Source: Flavobacteriaceae bacterium UBA2540
GTDB lineage: Bacteria; Bacteroidota; Bacteroidia; Flavobacteriales; Flavobacteriaceae
Length of the DNA stretch: 40,797 nt
NCBI GenBank assembly: GCA_002340765.1
Contig: DDMS01000026.1
Location: 1 to 40,797 of the forward strand
Reading direction: 5' to 3'
A program made the translations under genes and the position numbers. This document shows, piece after piece, positions 1-8,831 of the stretch; within the stretch, counting starts at the first letter, position 1, and each line of letters starts with the position of its first letter. The notes beneath the pieces are model-generated. The model made no database searches and was not told where the DNA came from. It worked only from the letters and a program-made list of their open reading frames with translations.

Positions 1-1
1 G

Positions 2-1063
2 ACTGATAAACCTTTTAACAATGCCACTGTAACTTCTACAGATTTGGTTTTGAATGAAGATATTGATACCATTTTTACCAAAAAATACGAACTAAAAACG
101 CCTTTGGCTTTGGCTGGTGGTGAATTGAATTACAACATGAAATGGTTTTATGGTCCAAGTGATTATACCCTTTTGAAAAATTATGAAAATACAGATTTAG
201 ATGAAATTTCTGATTTAGGTTGGGGAATATTTGGATTTTTAAATAGAGTTGTTTTTTATCCAGTTTTTAACTTTTTGAAAGGATTTTTATCAAATTTTGG
301 ATTGATCATCATTTTGATGACAATCGTTGTACGAATTATTATGTCGCCTTTGGTATATAAATCGTATTTATCAAGTGCCAAAATGAAGGTAATTCGCCCA
401 GAATTGACTGCGCTACTTGAAAAATATCCTGGGAAAGATAACGCCATGAAACGCCAACAAGAAACTATGGCAATTCAGCGAAAAGCAGGAGTTAGCATGC
501 TATCAGGTTGTATTCCTGCATTGCTCCAGATGCCTGTTTTCTTTGCATTGTTTAAGTTTTTTCCTACTAATATTTCTCTGAGACAAGAAGGTTTTTTATG
601 GGCTCCAGATTTATCTTCTTATGATACGATTTTCACTTTGCCATTTTCTATTCCTTTTTATGGAGATCACGTAAGTTTGTTCCCGATTTTGGCTTCTGTA
701 GCCATTTTCTTTTATATGCAAATGAATCAAAGTCAGCAAGCAAATATGCAAATGCCAACTCAAGAAGGCATGCCTGATATGGCAAAAATGATGAAAATCA
801 TGATTTATTTGTCGCCAATTATGATGCTATTTTTCTTTAATAACTATGCAAGTAGTTTGAGTTTGTATTATTTTGTATCTAATTTATTAACTATTTTCAT
901 CATGTTATTTATCAAACATTTTGTGATTGATGAAGCAAAAATTCATGCGCAAATTGAAGAAAACAAAAAGAAACCTGTAAAAGTAAGCAAGTTTAGACAA
1001 CGAATTGACGATGCAATGAAACAAGCGCAAGAACAACAAGCGAAACAACAGAAGAAGAAATAG
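2..1063 (+). CDS. yidC: Membrane protein insertase YidC, C-terminal part (5' end outside the window)
   Basis: The reading frame is already open at base 2 (Thr-Asp-Lys-Pro-Phe...) and has no start in the window, so this is the 3' part of a larger gene; a TTG at 44 is an internal codon. It shows the YidC/Oxa1 insertase core, which inserts proteins into the inner membrane alone or with SecYEG: the periplasmic-domain end with the WFYGPSDY motif, a hydrophobic segment (GLIIILMTIVVRIIMSPL), a basic cytoplasmic hairpin (KMKVIRPEL, MKRQQETMAIQRKAG), and further membrane segments including CIPALLQMPVFFALF and IFIMLFIKHFVI. The tail is Lys/Gln-rich and basic, as expected for ribosome contact. A strong terminator lies about 30 bp downstream. 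The family call is firm; only the missing N-terminal periplasmic domain cannot be judged. Confidence 0.96.
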   Translation, partial: TDKPFNNATVTSTDLVLNEDIDTIFTKKYELKTPLALAGGELNYNMKWFYGPSDYTLLKNYENTDLDEISDLGWGIFGFLNRVVFYPVFNFLKGFLSNFGLIIILMTIVVRIIMSPLVYKSYLSSAKMKVIRPELTALLEKYPGKDNAMKRQQETMAIQRKAGVSMLSGCIPALLQMPVFFALFKFFPTNISLRQEGFLWAPDLSSYDTIFTLPFSIPFYGDHVSLFPILASVAIFFYMQMNQSQQANMQMPTQEGMPDMAKMMKIMIYLSPIMMLFFFNNYASSLSLYYFVSNLLTIFIMLFIKHFVIDEAKIHAQIEENKKKPVKVSKFRQRIDDAMKQAQEQQAKQQKKK

Positions 1064-1093
1064 GCTGTTGGCTTATAGCTTTTAGAAAATATC

Positions 1094-1132
1094 AAAAACC
1101 CAAAACAAAATTGTTTTGGGTTTTTTGTTTTT
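1094..1132. terminator. Intrinsic terminator between yidC and the convergent sugar permease gene
   Basis: A 13-bp stem (arms 1094-1106 and 1113-1125, containing CCCAAAAC and GTTTTGGG) with a 6-nt loop is followed by a T-rich run on the plus strand. On the minus strand it is also followed by TTTTTGATATTTT, so it can serve both the yidC transcript and the leftward glycan operon ending at 1262. Confidence 0.85.
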
Positions 1133-1261
1133 AAAAAAAAGAGGTTTTTTACTATTGATTTTATAATTTTAAACCACGAACTTCGCTAACGACGATTATA
1201 AGTTATTAAACCGACTTGATAGTCGCATTAAGTTTGCTAAATATGATTTTACTTTAAAAAA

Positions 1262-2578
1262 CTAAACTCTCCTCCATTTACCCTTCCCAAAAAACAAAAT
1301 ATACCCATAACACACAATTGTCAATACAAATGCGGTTTTAAATCCGAAATGATCTATCAAACCTCCAAAAGCAAAAGGAATAATAGCACCACCCACAATT
1401 GCCATACACAACAATCCTGAAGCTTGCGCTTTTAAATCTCCTAAACCTTCTAAACTCAGCGTAAAAATCGTCGGAAAGATAATGGAATTAAACAATCCAA
1501 CAGCTAACATTAACCACATAGACAACAATCCATCCGTGTTTATGGAGATTAAAATCATGAAAATTGCAAAAAATGAAAAGATGCTCAACACTTTTCCTGG
1601 AAGCATAATTTTCGTTAAATACGAGCCTACAAATCTTCCAATCATAGCTCCTCCCCAATAAAAAATCACAAAAATTCCCAACAATGATTTTGGGTCTGCA
1701 TCTGTAAATGTTTTATTAAACGTGTTTGCAATGGTGTTTGCAATTTGCATCATCAATTGATTTTCTGAAATGATGGTTGCCAAATTCATTTCAAAAAAAT
1801 AATTCACTAAAAAACTTCCAATAGCAACTTCTGCACCTACATACACAAAAATCCCAAAAGCACCCATCAACAATGATTTCTTTTTGAGCAACGTCATATA
1901 TCCGCCTTTTGGACTTACTTGCATCACTTTGGGTAAGTTGATAAATGCAAAAATAATCGCTAATAAGAAAATGGAAAGCGCAATCAACAAAAACGGAGTT
2001 TGCACAGTTGCTGCCTCTGAAATGTAATACTTTTTCCGTTCAACTTCATTGAGTATCGCAATTTCAGAAGATGATTTTACGGAATCACTCAACAAAAATA
2101 GGGCTCCAAATATGGGAGCAATTGTGGTTCCTAAAGAGTTGAAAGCTTGTGACAAATTCAAACGGCTTGAAGCGCCATTTTCACTTCCCAACAAAGCAAC
2201 ATAGGGATTTGCAGCCACTTGCAACACCGTAATTCCTCCTGCCAAGGTGAAATATCCTATCAGAAAAAAGAAAAAATTTCGATATTCAGCAGCTGGAAAA
2301 AACAACAAACAACCCAATGCCATGGTTAACAATCCAAAAACAATTCCTTTTTTTTACCCAATTTTTGACAAAATAAATCCTGCAGGTAAAGAAAAAACAA
2401 AAAAAGCAGTGAAAAATGCAAACTGAACCAACACTGTTTTTGCATACGACATTTCAAAAATATCTTTCAATCTTGGTATTAAACTATCTACTAAAACAGT
2501 GATAAATCCCCAAAGAAAAAATAAGGTTGTTAAAAATAGAAAAGCACTTTTGTTGGAATTTTTGGTTGATGAACTCAT
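1262..2578 (-). pseudogene. FHS-type sugar permease (MFS), interrupted by an in-frame TAA
   Basis: The 439-codon frame runs from ATG at 2578 to the stop at 1262 with one in-frame TAA at 2354-2356, codon 75. Both sides belong to one protein of the glucose/galactose/fucose:H+ symporter family: FFLWGFITVLVDSLIPRLK in TM1, then KIG-stop-KKGIVFGLL in the TM2-TM3 loop, QVAANPYVALLG and SRLNLSQAFNSLGT further on. As I recall the family, a Tyr (TAT or TAC) stands in this GYKKG-like motif, so one T-to-A change explains the stop; reading frame is unchanged. It is the last gene of the leftward glycan operon, 3 bp behind the asparaginase gene whose final codons (AAAGGA) serve as its ribosome binding site. 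The role would be import of released sugars, perhaps GlcNAc or mannose. Without readthrough only 74 residues are made. Internal restarts at TTG 2332 or ATG 2323 would lack TM1-2. Confidence 0.85.
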
Positions 2579-2581
2579 AAT

Positions 2582-3580
2582 TTATCCTTTATTAAAAAAA
2601 TCAGATTTGATATTTTTATTCACACCTTCTTTATACAAATTATAGCTAAACCATTCGTGAATGGAATATGCACCAACTTCACCTTGCTTATTTACAGCAA
2701 TATAGCCCACTTGAAAGTTTTTAAAATTACTATTTGGTTTTTTTACAATTCTTGAAATGGCTTCTTCACAAGCTTCTTGTGGTGATTTTCCTTGTCTCAT
2801 CAATTCTACAATTAAAAAACTTCCTACAGTTTTCAAAACTTCTTCGCCCAAACCAGTTGCTGCTGCACCTCCAATTTCGTTATCAACAAACAATCCTCCA
2901 CCAATTATGGGAGAATCTCCTACTCTACCTGCTATTTTATACGCTAAACCACTTGTAGTGCACGCTCCAGAAATGTTGCCATTGTTATCAATTGCCAACA
3001 TTCCAATCGTATCATGATTTTCAATATTTATAATTGGTTTGTATTTGGACGTTTCTTTCCATTTTTCCCAAGCTTTTTTGGATGCTTCTGTTAGTAAATT
3101 TTCACGTTCAAATCCTTTAGCAACTGCAAATTCTTCTGCTCCTTGTCCAACCAACATTACATGTGGCGTTTCTTCCATTACTTTTCGAGCCACAGAAGTA
3201 ACATGTTTGATATTTTTTACTGCCAAAACCGCTCCATAATTTCCCTTTTCATCCATAATACAGGCATCCAAAGTGACATTTCCATCTCTGTCTGGCAAGC
3301 CTCCTTTTCCAACAGTTTGCTGATTATCATTGGCTTCTTCAATCTTACAACCTTGCTCAACAGCATCCAAAGCTGAACCTCCTTTTTCCAACACTTTTGC
3401 AGCAGTTTCAACAGCCAAAGGTGTGTCCCAAGTGGCAATTACTAAAGGTTTTATCGGTTTTGAAGGAGAAATCATTGATTTTTTTTCAGTTTTTTCTTTA
3501 AAACTGAAAAGAGTTGATGAAACAGCAACCAACCCTAAACCTGTTACTGATGCTTTTTTTAAAAAATTTCTACGTTTCAT
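2582..3580 (-). CDS. N4-(beta-N-acetylglucosaminyl)-L-asparaginase (glycosylasparaginase), Tat-exported
   Basis: This 332-residue Ntn-hydrolase cuts the amide bond between GlcNAc and Asn, the last step of N-glycoprotein breakdown. The N terminus MKRRNFLKK followed by a hydrophobic stretch ending near residue 27 is a twin-arginine signal, so the enzyme is probably exported folded to the periplasm. The autocleavage site is HDTIGM, with nucleophile Thr191 after Asp190; the following GACTTSGLAYKIAGRVGDSP and GGAAATGLGEE segments match the substrate-binding beta subunit of the well-studied flavobacterial enzyme. Length and motif order are typical and no key residue is missing. It lies 25 bp behind the GH92 gene and 3 bp before the sugar permease gene, in one operon. 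An isoaspartyl aminopeptidase of the same fold is less likely given the HDTIGM signature and the glycosidase neighbours. Confidence 0.95.
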   Translation of the reverse strand: MKRRNFLKKASVTGLGLVAVSSTLFSFKEKTEKKSMISPSKPIKPLVIATWDTPLAVETAAKVLEKGGSALDAVEQGCKIEEANDNQQTVGKGGLPDRDGNVTLDACIMDEKGNYGAVLAVKNIKHVTSVARKVMEETPHVMLVGQGAEEFAVAKGFERENLLTEASKKAWEKWKETSKYKPIINIENHDTIGMLAIDNNGNISGACTTSGLAYKIAGRVGDSPIIGGGLFVDNEIGGAAATGLGEEVLKTVGSFLIVELMRQGKSPQEACEEAISRIVKKPNSNFKNFQVGYIAVNKQGEVGAYSIHEWFSYNLYKEGVNKNIKSDFFNKG

Positions 3581-3605
3581 TGTGTACTGAATTTAGTTCA
3601 TAATT

Positions 3606-6524
3606 TTATTTTATTTGAATTTCGTCAACAAACAACCAACTTCTTCCATCATCTTGAAAGCCTAAATGCCATTCAGGAAGTTTGCCAATTTTTTTTGCAA
3701 TAATTTTTACAAATCGAGCTTTGCCTAATTTTGAAATTGCTAATTTTTCAATAGCAACTTTTTCTTCATTTTTTGGGTTTGGAAATTGCCAAGTTATATG
3801 ATTGGCATATTTTTTTCCATCAATTGAAGTATAAATTTGAATTTCTTTGGGCAAAAATATCCAACTTCGTTGATCTTTCAAGAAAGAAATCTGTAAATTA
3901 TCAATCATTTTTATTTTTCCAAGTTCAACAATTGCCTCCAAATCCGTATCAAAATATCCTTGCCAAGTGCCTGTTCTAAAATCTTCAGTTCCTAAAATTC
4001 CATCAATCAAGGCATTATTTCCTCCTGCATTGTATTGATTTGCATATTCGGATTTTAATTCGATTTTGATATTTGGATCTATTTTATAAAAATCGGTTGT
4101 GATTGTAGCACTTTTTGTTCCATTTAATTCAGCATAAACAGAAAGGTTGATAAATTTATCTATTACAAATGGTTTTTCATACTTTTTAAATCCTCCTTTA
4201 TATCCTATTCTATAGAATATTTCAGCATCCTTTTCAGAAGATTTTAACTCAACATCTGTACTTCCTTTAAAAGCAATATCACCTTTTGCTACAAAAGGAG
4301 CTGCAACAATTAAATGTTCATCTATTTCTGTTGATGGAATAAATGTATCTTTTGTACCCCAATTTGTAGGTTGATGTGTCATTTCAAAAACCAAATTTCC
4401 ACCATTGACGATTTCTTGATGGTTGATATATGAAAACTCATAATTTTTACCATTTAATTTTACTGATTTGATGTATTTATTTTCTGATGAACTATTTTTA
4501 GCTTGAATCGTAAATGACTTTCCGTTTTCTAAATTAATGGTTGCTTTTTCAAACAATGGACTTCCAATAACATATTGATTTGAACCTGGAGTCACAGGAT
4601 AAAATCCTAAAGAAGAAAAAATATACCAAGCACTCATTTGTCCACAATCTTCGTTTCCTGAAATTCCAACAGGCGAATTTTGATACAATTCTGTCAAAAT
4701 CTGACGCACTTTTTCCTGCGTTTTGTGAGGTTTATTCACGAAATTATACAAATATGCTATGTGATGACTAGGTTCATTTCCATGCGCATATTGCCCAATC
4801 AAACCTGTAATGTCAGCTTGATTTCTTCCAGAAGTTTCGTTTTTTGCCGTAAATAAGTTGTCCAATTGATTTTCCATTGCTTGTTTTCCTCCCACCAAGT
4901 TCATAAAACCAGCAATATCTTGAGGAACATAAAAACTGTATTGCCAAGAATTTGCTTCAGTATAATTGAAATTTACTTCATAAGGATCAAAAGGTGAAAA
5001 CCAAGAATTTTTAAAACGACCTCGCATAAATTTCGTTTCTGGATCAAAAACGTTTTTATAATGCTGTGCTCTTTCCATAAAAATTTTGTAATCATTTTCC
5101 TTTCCCAACGCTTTTGCCATTTGCGCAATTGTCCAATCATCATAAGCATATTCCAACGTTTTTGACACAGATTCTGATTCTTTTTCCACAGGAATAAATC
5201 CGAATTTTTTATAGGATTCTAAGCCTAATTTATCCTGAATAGCAGAATGCTTCATGGCTTGCAATGCTTTTTCGGAATCATAATTTTTGATGCCTTTCAA
5301 AAAAGCATCTGCAATTACAGGAACTGCATGATAACCAATCATACAACCCGTGTAATTTGCTGACAAATCCCAAATGGGCATAATGCCTCCTTCATCATAT
5401 TTCGCCAAAAAAGTATTGATGAAATCATTAGTTCTTTTTTGCTCAATAATCGTGTACAAAGGATGTGCAGCTCTATAAGTGTCCCATAAAGAAAAAACAG
5501 TATAGTAATCAAAATCAGTTGTTTTATGAATTTCTAAATCCATTCCTCTATACCTTCCATCCACATCTTGATATACATTTGGTGCAATCATAGCATGATA
5601 CATTGCTGTGTAAAAATTCACTTTATTATGATGATTTGTATCTTCAATCACTATTTTTTGAAGCTGTTTTTCCCAAGTTTCTTGCGCAATTTTTTTAACT
5701 TCTTCAAACGATTTATTGCCAATTTCTTGTTCTAAATTTTGTTTTGCACCTTTAATATCCACAGCTGAAATTCCAATTTCCACAATAATTGGATCATTTT
5801 TTGGATTGATGAATTCAAGTGCCATTTTTTTCGGGTTGATAGTATCATTTTTTACCAATTCTTTTATAGGATGTGAAAATTTGATTTGATAAAACAATCG
5901 TTGATCTGTAGCCCAAGCTTTTGAAAATCGATAACCGCTAATTTCCTTTTCACCCAAGCTAATTTCATGAGCTATAAGTTCATCTCTATGTGTTAAATCC
6001 AAAATAACCACTTGATTTTCTGATGTTGGAAATTTGTATTTTTGCATACCACTTCTTTTAGAAACTGTCAATTCAACATCAATATTGGTATTTTCTAGAA
6101 GCACTTTGTAAAAACCAGGTGTTGCAATTTCATTTTCATGAGAAAACTTCGATTTATAGCCTTCTTTTCCATCTGAACCATTGTTTAAAATGGGTTTATT
6201 TGTGGGCATTAACAAAATATCACCATAATCAGAAACACCTGTTCCACTCAAATGCGTGTGAGAAAATCCATAAATTTCATTGTCAGAATAATGATATCCT
6301 GAGCAGCCATCCCAACCATCCAAACGTGTATCTGGTGAAAGTTGCATCATCCCAAAAGGTAAAGTTGCTCCTGGAAACGTATGTCCATGACCTCCTGTTC
6401 CAATAAATGGATTTACCAATGAAATAAGACGTTTATCTTTAGAATCTTTTTGTAATTTAGTGGATTGTTGGCAACTTAAAATTAAAGATAGTGCAATAAA
6501 AAAAGCAGCATTTTTAAGTTTCAT
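3606..6524 (-). CDS. GH92 alpha-mannosidase, lipoprotein with C-terminal carbohydrate-binding modules
   Basis: This 972-residue protein is a calcium-dependent exo-alpha-mannosidase of family GH92, acting on mannose caps of high-mannose N-glycans. A lipoprotein signal ends at Cys18 (LILSC), placing it on the cell envelope. The N-terminal beta domain holds NPFIGTGGHGHTFPGA (38-53) and GFSHTHLSGTG (86-96); the catalytic barrel holds LWDTYRAAHPLY (346-357), GGIMPIWDLS (379-388), YDDWTIAQMA (461-470) and GNEDCGQMSAWY (623-634), the last carrying the presumed acid Glu and probably marking alpha-1,2 preference. GH92 enzymes usually end near 750 residues; here about 220 more follow: a chitobiase/hexosaminidase C-terminal-type beta domain (about 750-815) and an F5/8-type C-like domain (about 825-972) with YNAGG and WLFVDEI. 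The divergent GH20 enzyme has the same tail. It is first gene of the leftward operon. Confidence 0.95.
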   Translation of the reverse strand: MKLKNAAFFIALSLILSCQQSTKLQKDSKDKRLISLVNPFIGTGGHGHTFPGATLPFGMMQLSPDTRLDGWDGCSGYHYSDNEIYGFSHTHLSGTGVSDYGDILLMPTNKPILNNGSDGKEGYKSKFSHENEIATPGFYKVLLENTNIDVELTVSKRSGMQKYKFPTSENQVVILDLTHRDELIAHEISLGEKEISGYRFSKAWATDQRLFYQIKFSHPIKELVKNDTINPKKMALEFINPKNDPIIVEIGISAVDIKGAKQNLEQEIGNKSFEEVKKIAQETWEKQLQKIVIEDTNHHNKVNFYTAMYHAMIAPNVYQDVDGRYRGMDLEIHKTTDFDYYTVFSLWDTYRAAHPLYTIIEQKRTNDFINTFLAKYDEGGIMPIWDLSANYTGCMIGYHAVPVIADAFLKGIKNYDSEKALQAMKHSAIQDKLGLESYKKFGFIPVEKESESVSKTLEYAYDDWTIAQMAKALGKENDYKIFMERAQHYKNVFDPETKFMRGRFKNSWFSPFDPYEVNFNYTEANSWQYSFYVPQDIAGFMNLVGGKQAMENQLDNLFTAKNETSGRNQADITGLIGQYAHGNEPSHHIAYLYNFVNKPHKTQEKVRQILTELYQNSPVGISGNEDCGQMSAWYIFSSLGFYPVTPGSNQYVIGSPLFEKATINLENGKSFTIQAKNSSSENKYIKSVKLNGKNYEFSYINHQEIVNGGNLVFEMTHQPTNWGTKDTFIPSTEIDEHLIVAAPFVAKGDIAFKGSTDVELKSSEKDAEIFYRIGYKGGFKKYEKPFVIDKFINLSVYAELNGTKSATITTDFYKIDPNIKIELKSEYANQYNAGGNNALIDGILGTEDFRTGTWQGYFDTDLEAIVELGKIKMIDNLQISFLKDQRSWIFLPKEIQIYTSIDGKKYANHITWQFPNPKNEEKVAIEKLAISKLGKARFVKIIAKKIGKLPEWHLGFQDDGRSWLFVDEIQIK

Positions 6525-6548
6525 TAAAATAGATTGTTAAATTCGTAT

Positions 6549-6556
6549 CAAATATA
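6549..6556 (-). promoter_or_regulatory. Bacteroidota -7 box (TATATTTG) for the GH92 operon
   Basis: On the minus strand TATATTTG matches the TAnnTTTG consensus exactly, 24 bp upstream of the GH92 start. A TTG lies 16 bp further upstream, inside the start of the GH20 gene; that spacing is slightly short of the usual range. The whole divergent gap is only 39 bp. On the plus strand the nearest match for GH20 is TAAGTTTC at 6515-6522, one base off, inside the GH92 coding start. Confidence 0.5.
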
Positions 6557-6563
6557 ACAGAAA

Positions 6564-8831
6564 ATGAAAATTCAATCCTATTTTATTCTTTTTTTTCTAC
6601 TAGGATTCTTAAATATACCCAAAAAAGAAGCAACCATCATTCAACCAAACATCATTCCTAAACCTCTTTTTCAGCAATTAAATAATGGCGTTTTTGAATT
6701 GAATGAAGATACTTCTTTGGAGACAATACAGGAATTTGGAAATGTTGCACAGTTTTTAAAATCGTATTTTAAAGAACAATTTCATTTGAAAATTTCATCT
6801 AAAAAAAGTGACACTAAAATTCTTTTTACCAAAGATAATTCCATTAAAAATGAGGAAGGATATTTGTTGAAAATCGATAAAAACAAGATAGAAATAGGTG
6901 CAAATAGCTCAAAAGGAGCATTTTACGCCGTGCAAAGTTTGATACAATTATTACCCATTGAAAGTAAATTAACATCAATTTCGATTCAATGTTTAGAAAT
7001 TCAAGATGCACCACAATTTGCGTACAGAGGAATGCATTTGGATGTAGCTCGTCATTTTTTCTCTGTTAATTTTATCAAAAAACAGTTGGATTTGATGGCT
7101 TTGTTGAAAATGAATACGTTTCATTGGCATTTAACAGAAGACCAAGGTTGGCGAATTGAAATTAAAAAATATCCCAAATTGCAAGAAATTGCCGCTTTTA
7201 GAAATGAAACTTTGATAGGTCATTATTCTGATGAAGCACATCAATTTGATGGAAAAAAATATGGCGGATTTTACACGCAAAAAGAAATTAAAGAGATTGT
7301 AACATATGCCTCTGAAAGACAAATTACAGTGATTCCTGAAATAGAAATGCCTGGACATTCTCAAGCTGCCATTGCTGCGTATCCTGAATTGAGTTGCACA
7401 GGAAACCAACTTGAAGTTGCTACAAAATGGGGTGGTTTTGAAGATATTTATTGCACAAAAAAAAGCACTTTTCAATTTTTAGAAGACGTTATTGATGAAG
7501 TTGCTCCATTATTTCCAGGAAAATATATTCATATTGGAGGTGATGAAGCTCCAAAATCTCGTTGGAAAAATTGTGCACATTGTCAAAATGTAATCAAAAA
7601 AGAAGGTTTGAAAGATGAGCATGAATTGCAAAGTTATTTCATCAAACGAATGGAAAAATACATCAATTCGAAAGGAAAACAAATCATTGGTTGGGACGAA
7701 ATTTTAGAAGGTGGTTTGGCACCCAATGCAACTGTGATGTCTTGGAGAGGAAATGTGGGCGCAATTGAAGCTGCAAAACAACAACATGATGTGATTTTAA
7801 CACCAAATTCTCATTGCTATTTTGATTATTATCAGTCTGATAATGAGGACGAACCTTTGGCAATTGGTGGATTTTTGCCTTTAGAAAAAGTGTATGATTT
7901 CAATCCAATTCCTGAAGAATTGACCAAAGAAGAAGCCAAATTTGTGTTGGGAGCTCAAGGAAATGTTTGGACAGAATATATGTCAACTCCAGAAAAAGTG
8001 GAATATATGGTTTTTCCAAGAATCATTGCTTTGGCTGAAGTTGTTTGGAGTGCAAAAGAACATAAAAATTATGATGATTTTATTCGTCGTTTGGAATTTT
8101 TCAACAAAAGATTGGACGCAAAAAAGGTACAGTATGCCAATCATTTGCATGAGGTGAAAGGTGAATTCATCAATAAAAATGAAAAAGTTTTCTATGAATT
8201 TGAAACCATCACAAAAGGAAAAGACATTCGTTTTACAACTGATAATTCTAAACCCAATAGCAATTCAAAAATGTATGAAAAACTAATTTCTATTGAAAAA
8301 TCACAAACGTTAAAAGCGGCTGTTTTCAATAAAAAAGGTATAAAATTGGGAAGTATTTTTGAGCAAAAAATCAATTTACACAAAGCTGTTGGCGCAAAAA
8401 TCACTCTAAATGTTGCTCCTCATAAAGCTTATAATGCTGGAGGAACACAAGCATTGATCAATGGAATTTCAGGAAATAACAAACGTTTTGGAGATAAAGA
8501 ATGGTTGGGTTTTTCGGGTGAAGATGTTGAAATTACAATTGAATTTGATAAACCAACAGAAGTAAATGCTATTTCTACAAGATTTCATAATGGAAACGGA
8601 CAATGGATTTATGCGCCAAAAGAAATTAAATTTGACTTTGATAATGAAGAAAAAAGGACTATTCTTTTAAAAAAAAATGAAGAGTTACTTGTAGCTGTTT
8701 TTGAAAAGTTTGAACAAAAAGTTGTAAAAAAATTAAAAATAACTATTCCAAATTACGGAATAATTCCCGATGGAAAACAAGGTGCAGGAAACAACGCTTG
8801 GACGTTTATTGATGAAATAATTATTGAATAA
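6564..8831 (+). CDS. GH20 beta-N-acetylhexosaminidase with C-terminal carbohydrate-binding modules
   Basis: This 755-residue enzyme removes terminal beta-GlcNAc/GalNAc by substrate-assisted catalysis. A hydrophobic N terminus (about 1-23) suggests export. A GH20b-type domain (about 25-150) precedes the barrel, which shows FRYRG-like FAYRGMHLDVARHF (152-165), TFHWHLTEDQGWR (185-197), VIPEIEMPGHSQAA (256-269) and HIGGDEAPKSRW (323-334); Asp327-Glu328 are the catalytic pair. From about 530 a chitobiase/hexosaminidase C-terminal-like domain and a discoidin-like domain follow, with YNAGG at 623-627 and a WTFIDEI end, the same tail as the divergent GH92 enzyme. Start is ATG 6564 with a poor, A-rich ribosome site. 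Its TAA overlaps the ATG of the CutC gene by one base (TAATG), so expression is coupled. Likely role: removing antennary or core GlcNAc of N-glycans; chitin oligomers are an alternative substrate. Confidence 0.96.
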   Translation: MKIQSYFILFFLLGFLNIPKKEATIIQPNIIPKPLFQQLNNGVFELNEDTSLETIQEFGNVAQFLKSYFKEQFHLKISSKKSDTKILFTKDNSIKNEEGYLLKIDKNKIEIGANSSKGAFYAVQSLIQLLPIESKLTSISIQCLEIQDAPQFAYRGMHLDVARHFFSVNFIKKQLDLMALLKMNTFHWHLTEDQGWRIEIKKYPKLQEIAAFRNETLIGHYSDEAHQFDGKKYGGFYTQKEIKEIVTYASERQITVIPEIEMPGHSQAAIAAYPELSCTGNQLEVATKWGGFEDIYCTKKSTFQFLEDVIDEVAPLFPGKYIHIGGDEAPKSRWKNCAHCQNVIKKEGLKDEHELQSYFIKRMEKYINSKGKQIIGWDEILEGGLAPNATVMSWRGNVGAIEAAKQQHDVILTPNSHCYFDYYQSDNEDEPLAIGGFLPLEKVYDFNPIPEELTKEEAKFVLGAQGNVWTEYMSTPEKVEYMVFPRIIALAEVVWSAKEHKNYDDFIRRLEFFNKRLDAKKVQYANHLHEVKGEFINKNEKVFYEFETITKGKDIRFTTDNSKPNSNSKMYEKLISIEKSQTLKAAVFNKKGIKLGSIFEQKINLHKAVGAKITLNVAPHKAYNAGGTQALINGISGNNKRFGDKEWLGFSGEDVEITIEFDKPTEVNAISTRFHNGNGQWIYAPKEIKFDFDNEEKRTILLKKNEELLVAVFEKFEQKVVKKLKITIPNYGIIPDGKQGAGNNAWTFIDEIIIE

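Noticed and set aside
1212..1225. A small CGACT/AGTCG hairpin after the permease gene
   Set aside because: Only 5 bp of stem with no T-run; expected by chance.
2333..2353. A frameshift between the two permease fragments
   Set aside because: Both fragments are in the same frame (distance divisible by three); only a single TAA separates them.
7131..7475. A 114-codon minus-strand frame in the GH20 gene
   Set aside because: It is opposite to the GH20 catalytic core with no credible protein signature.
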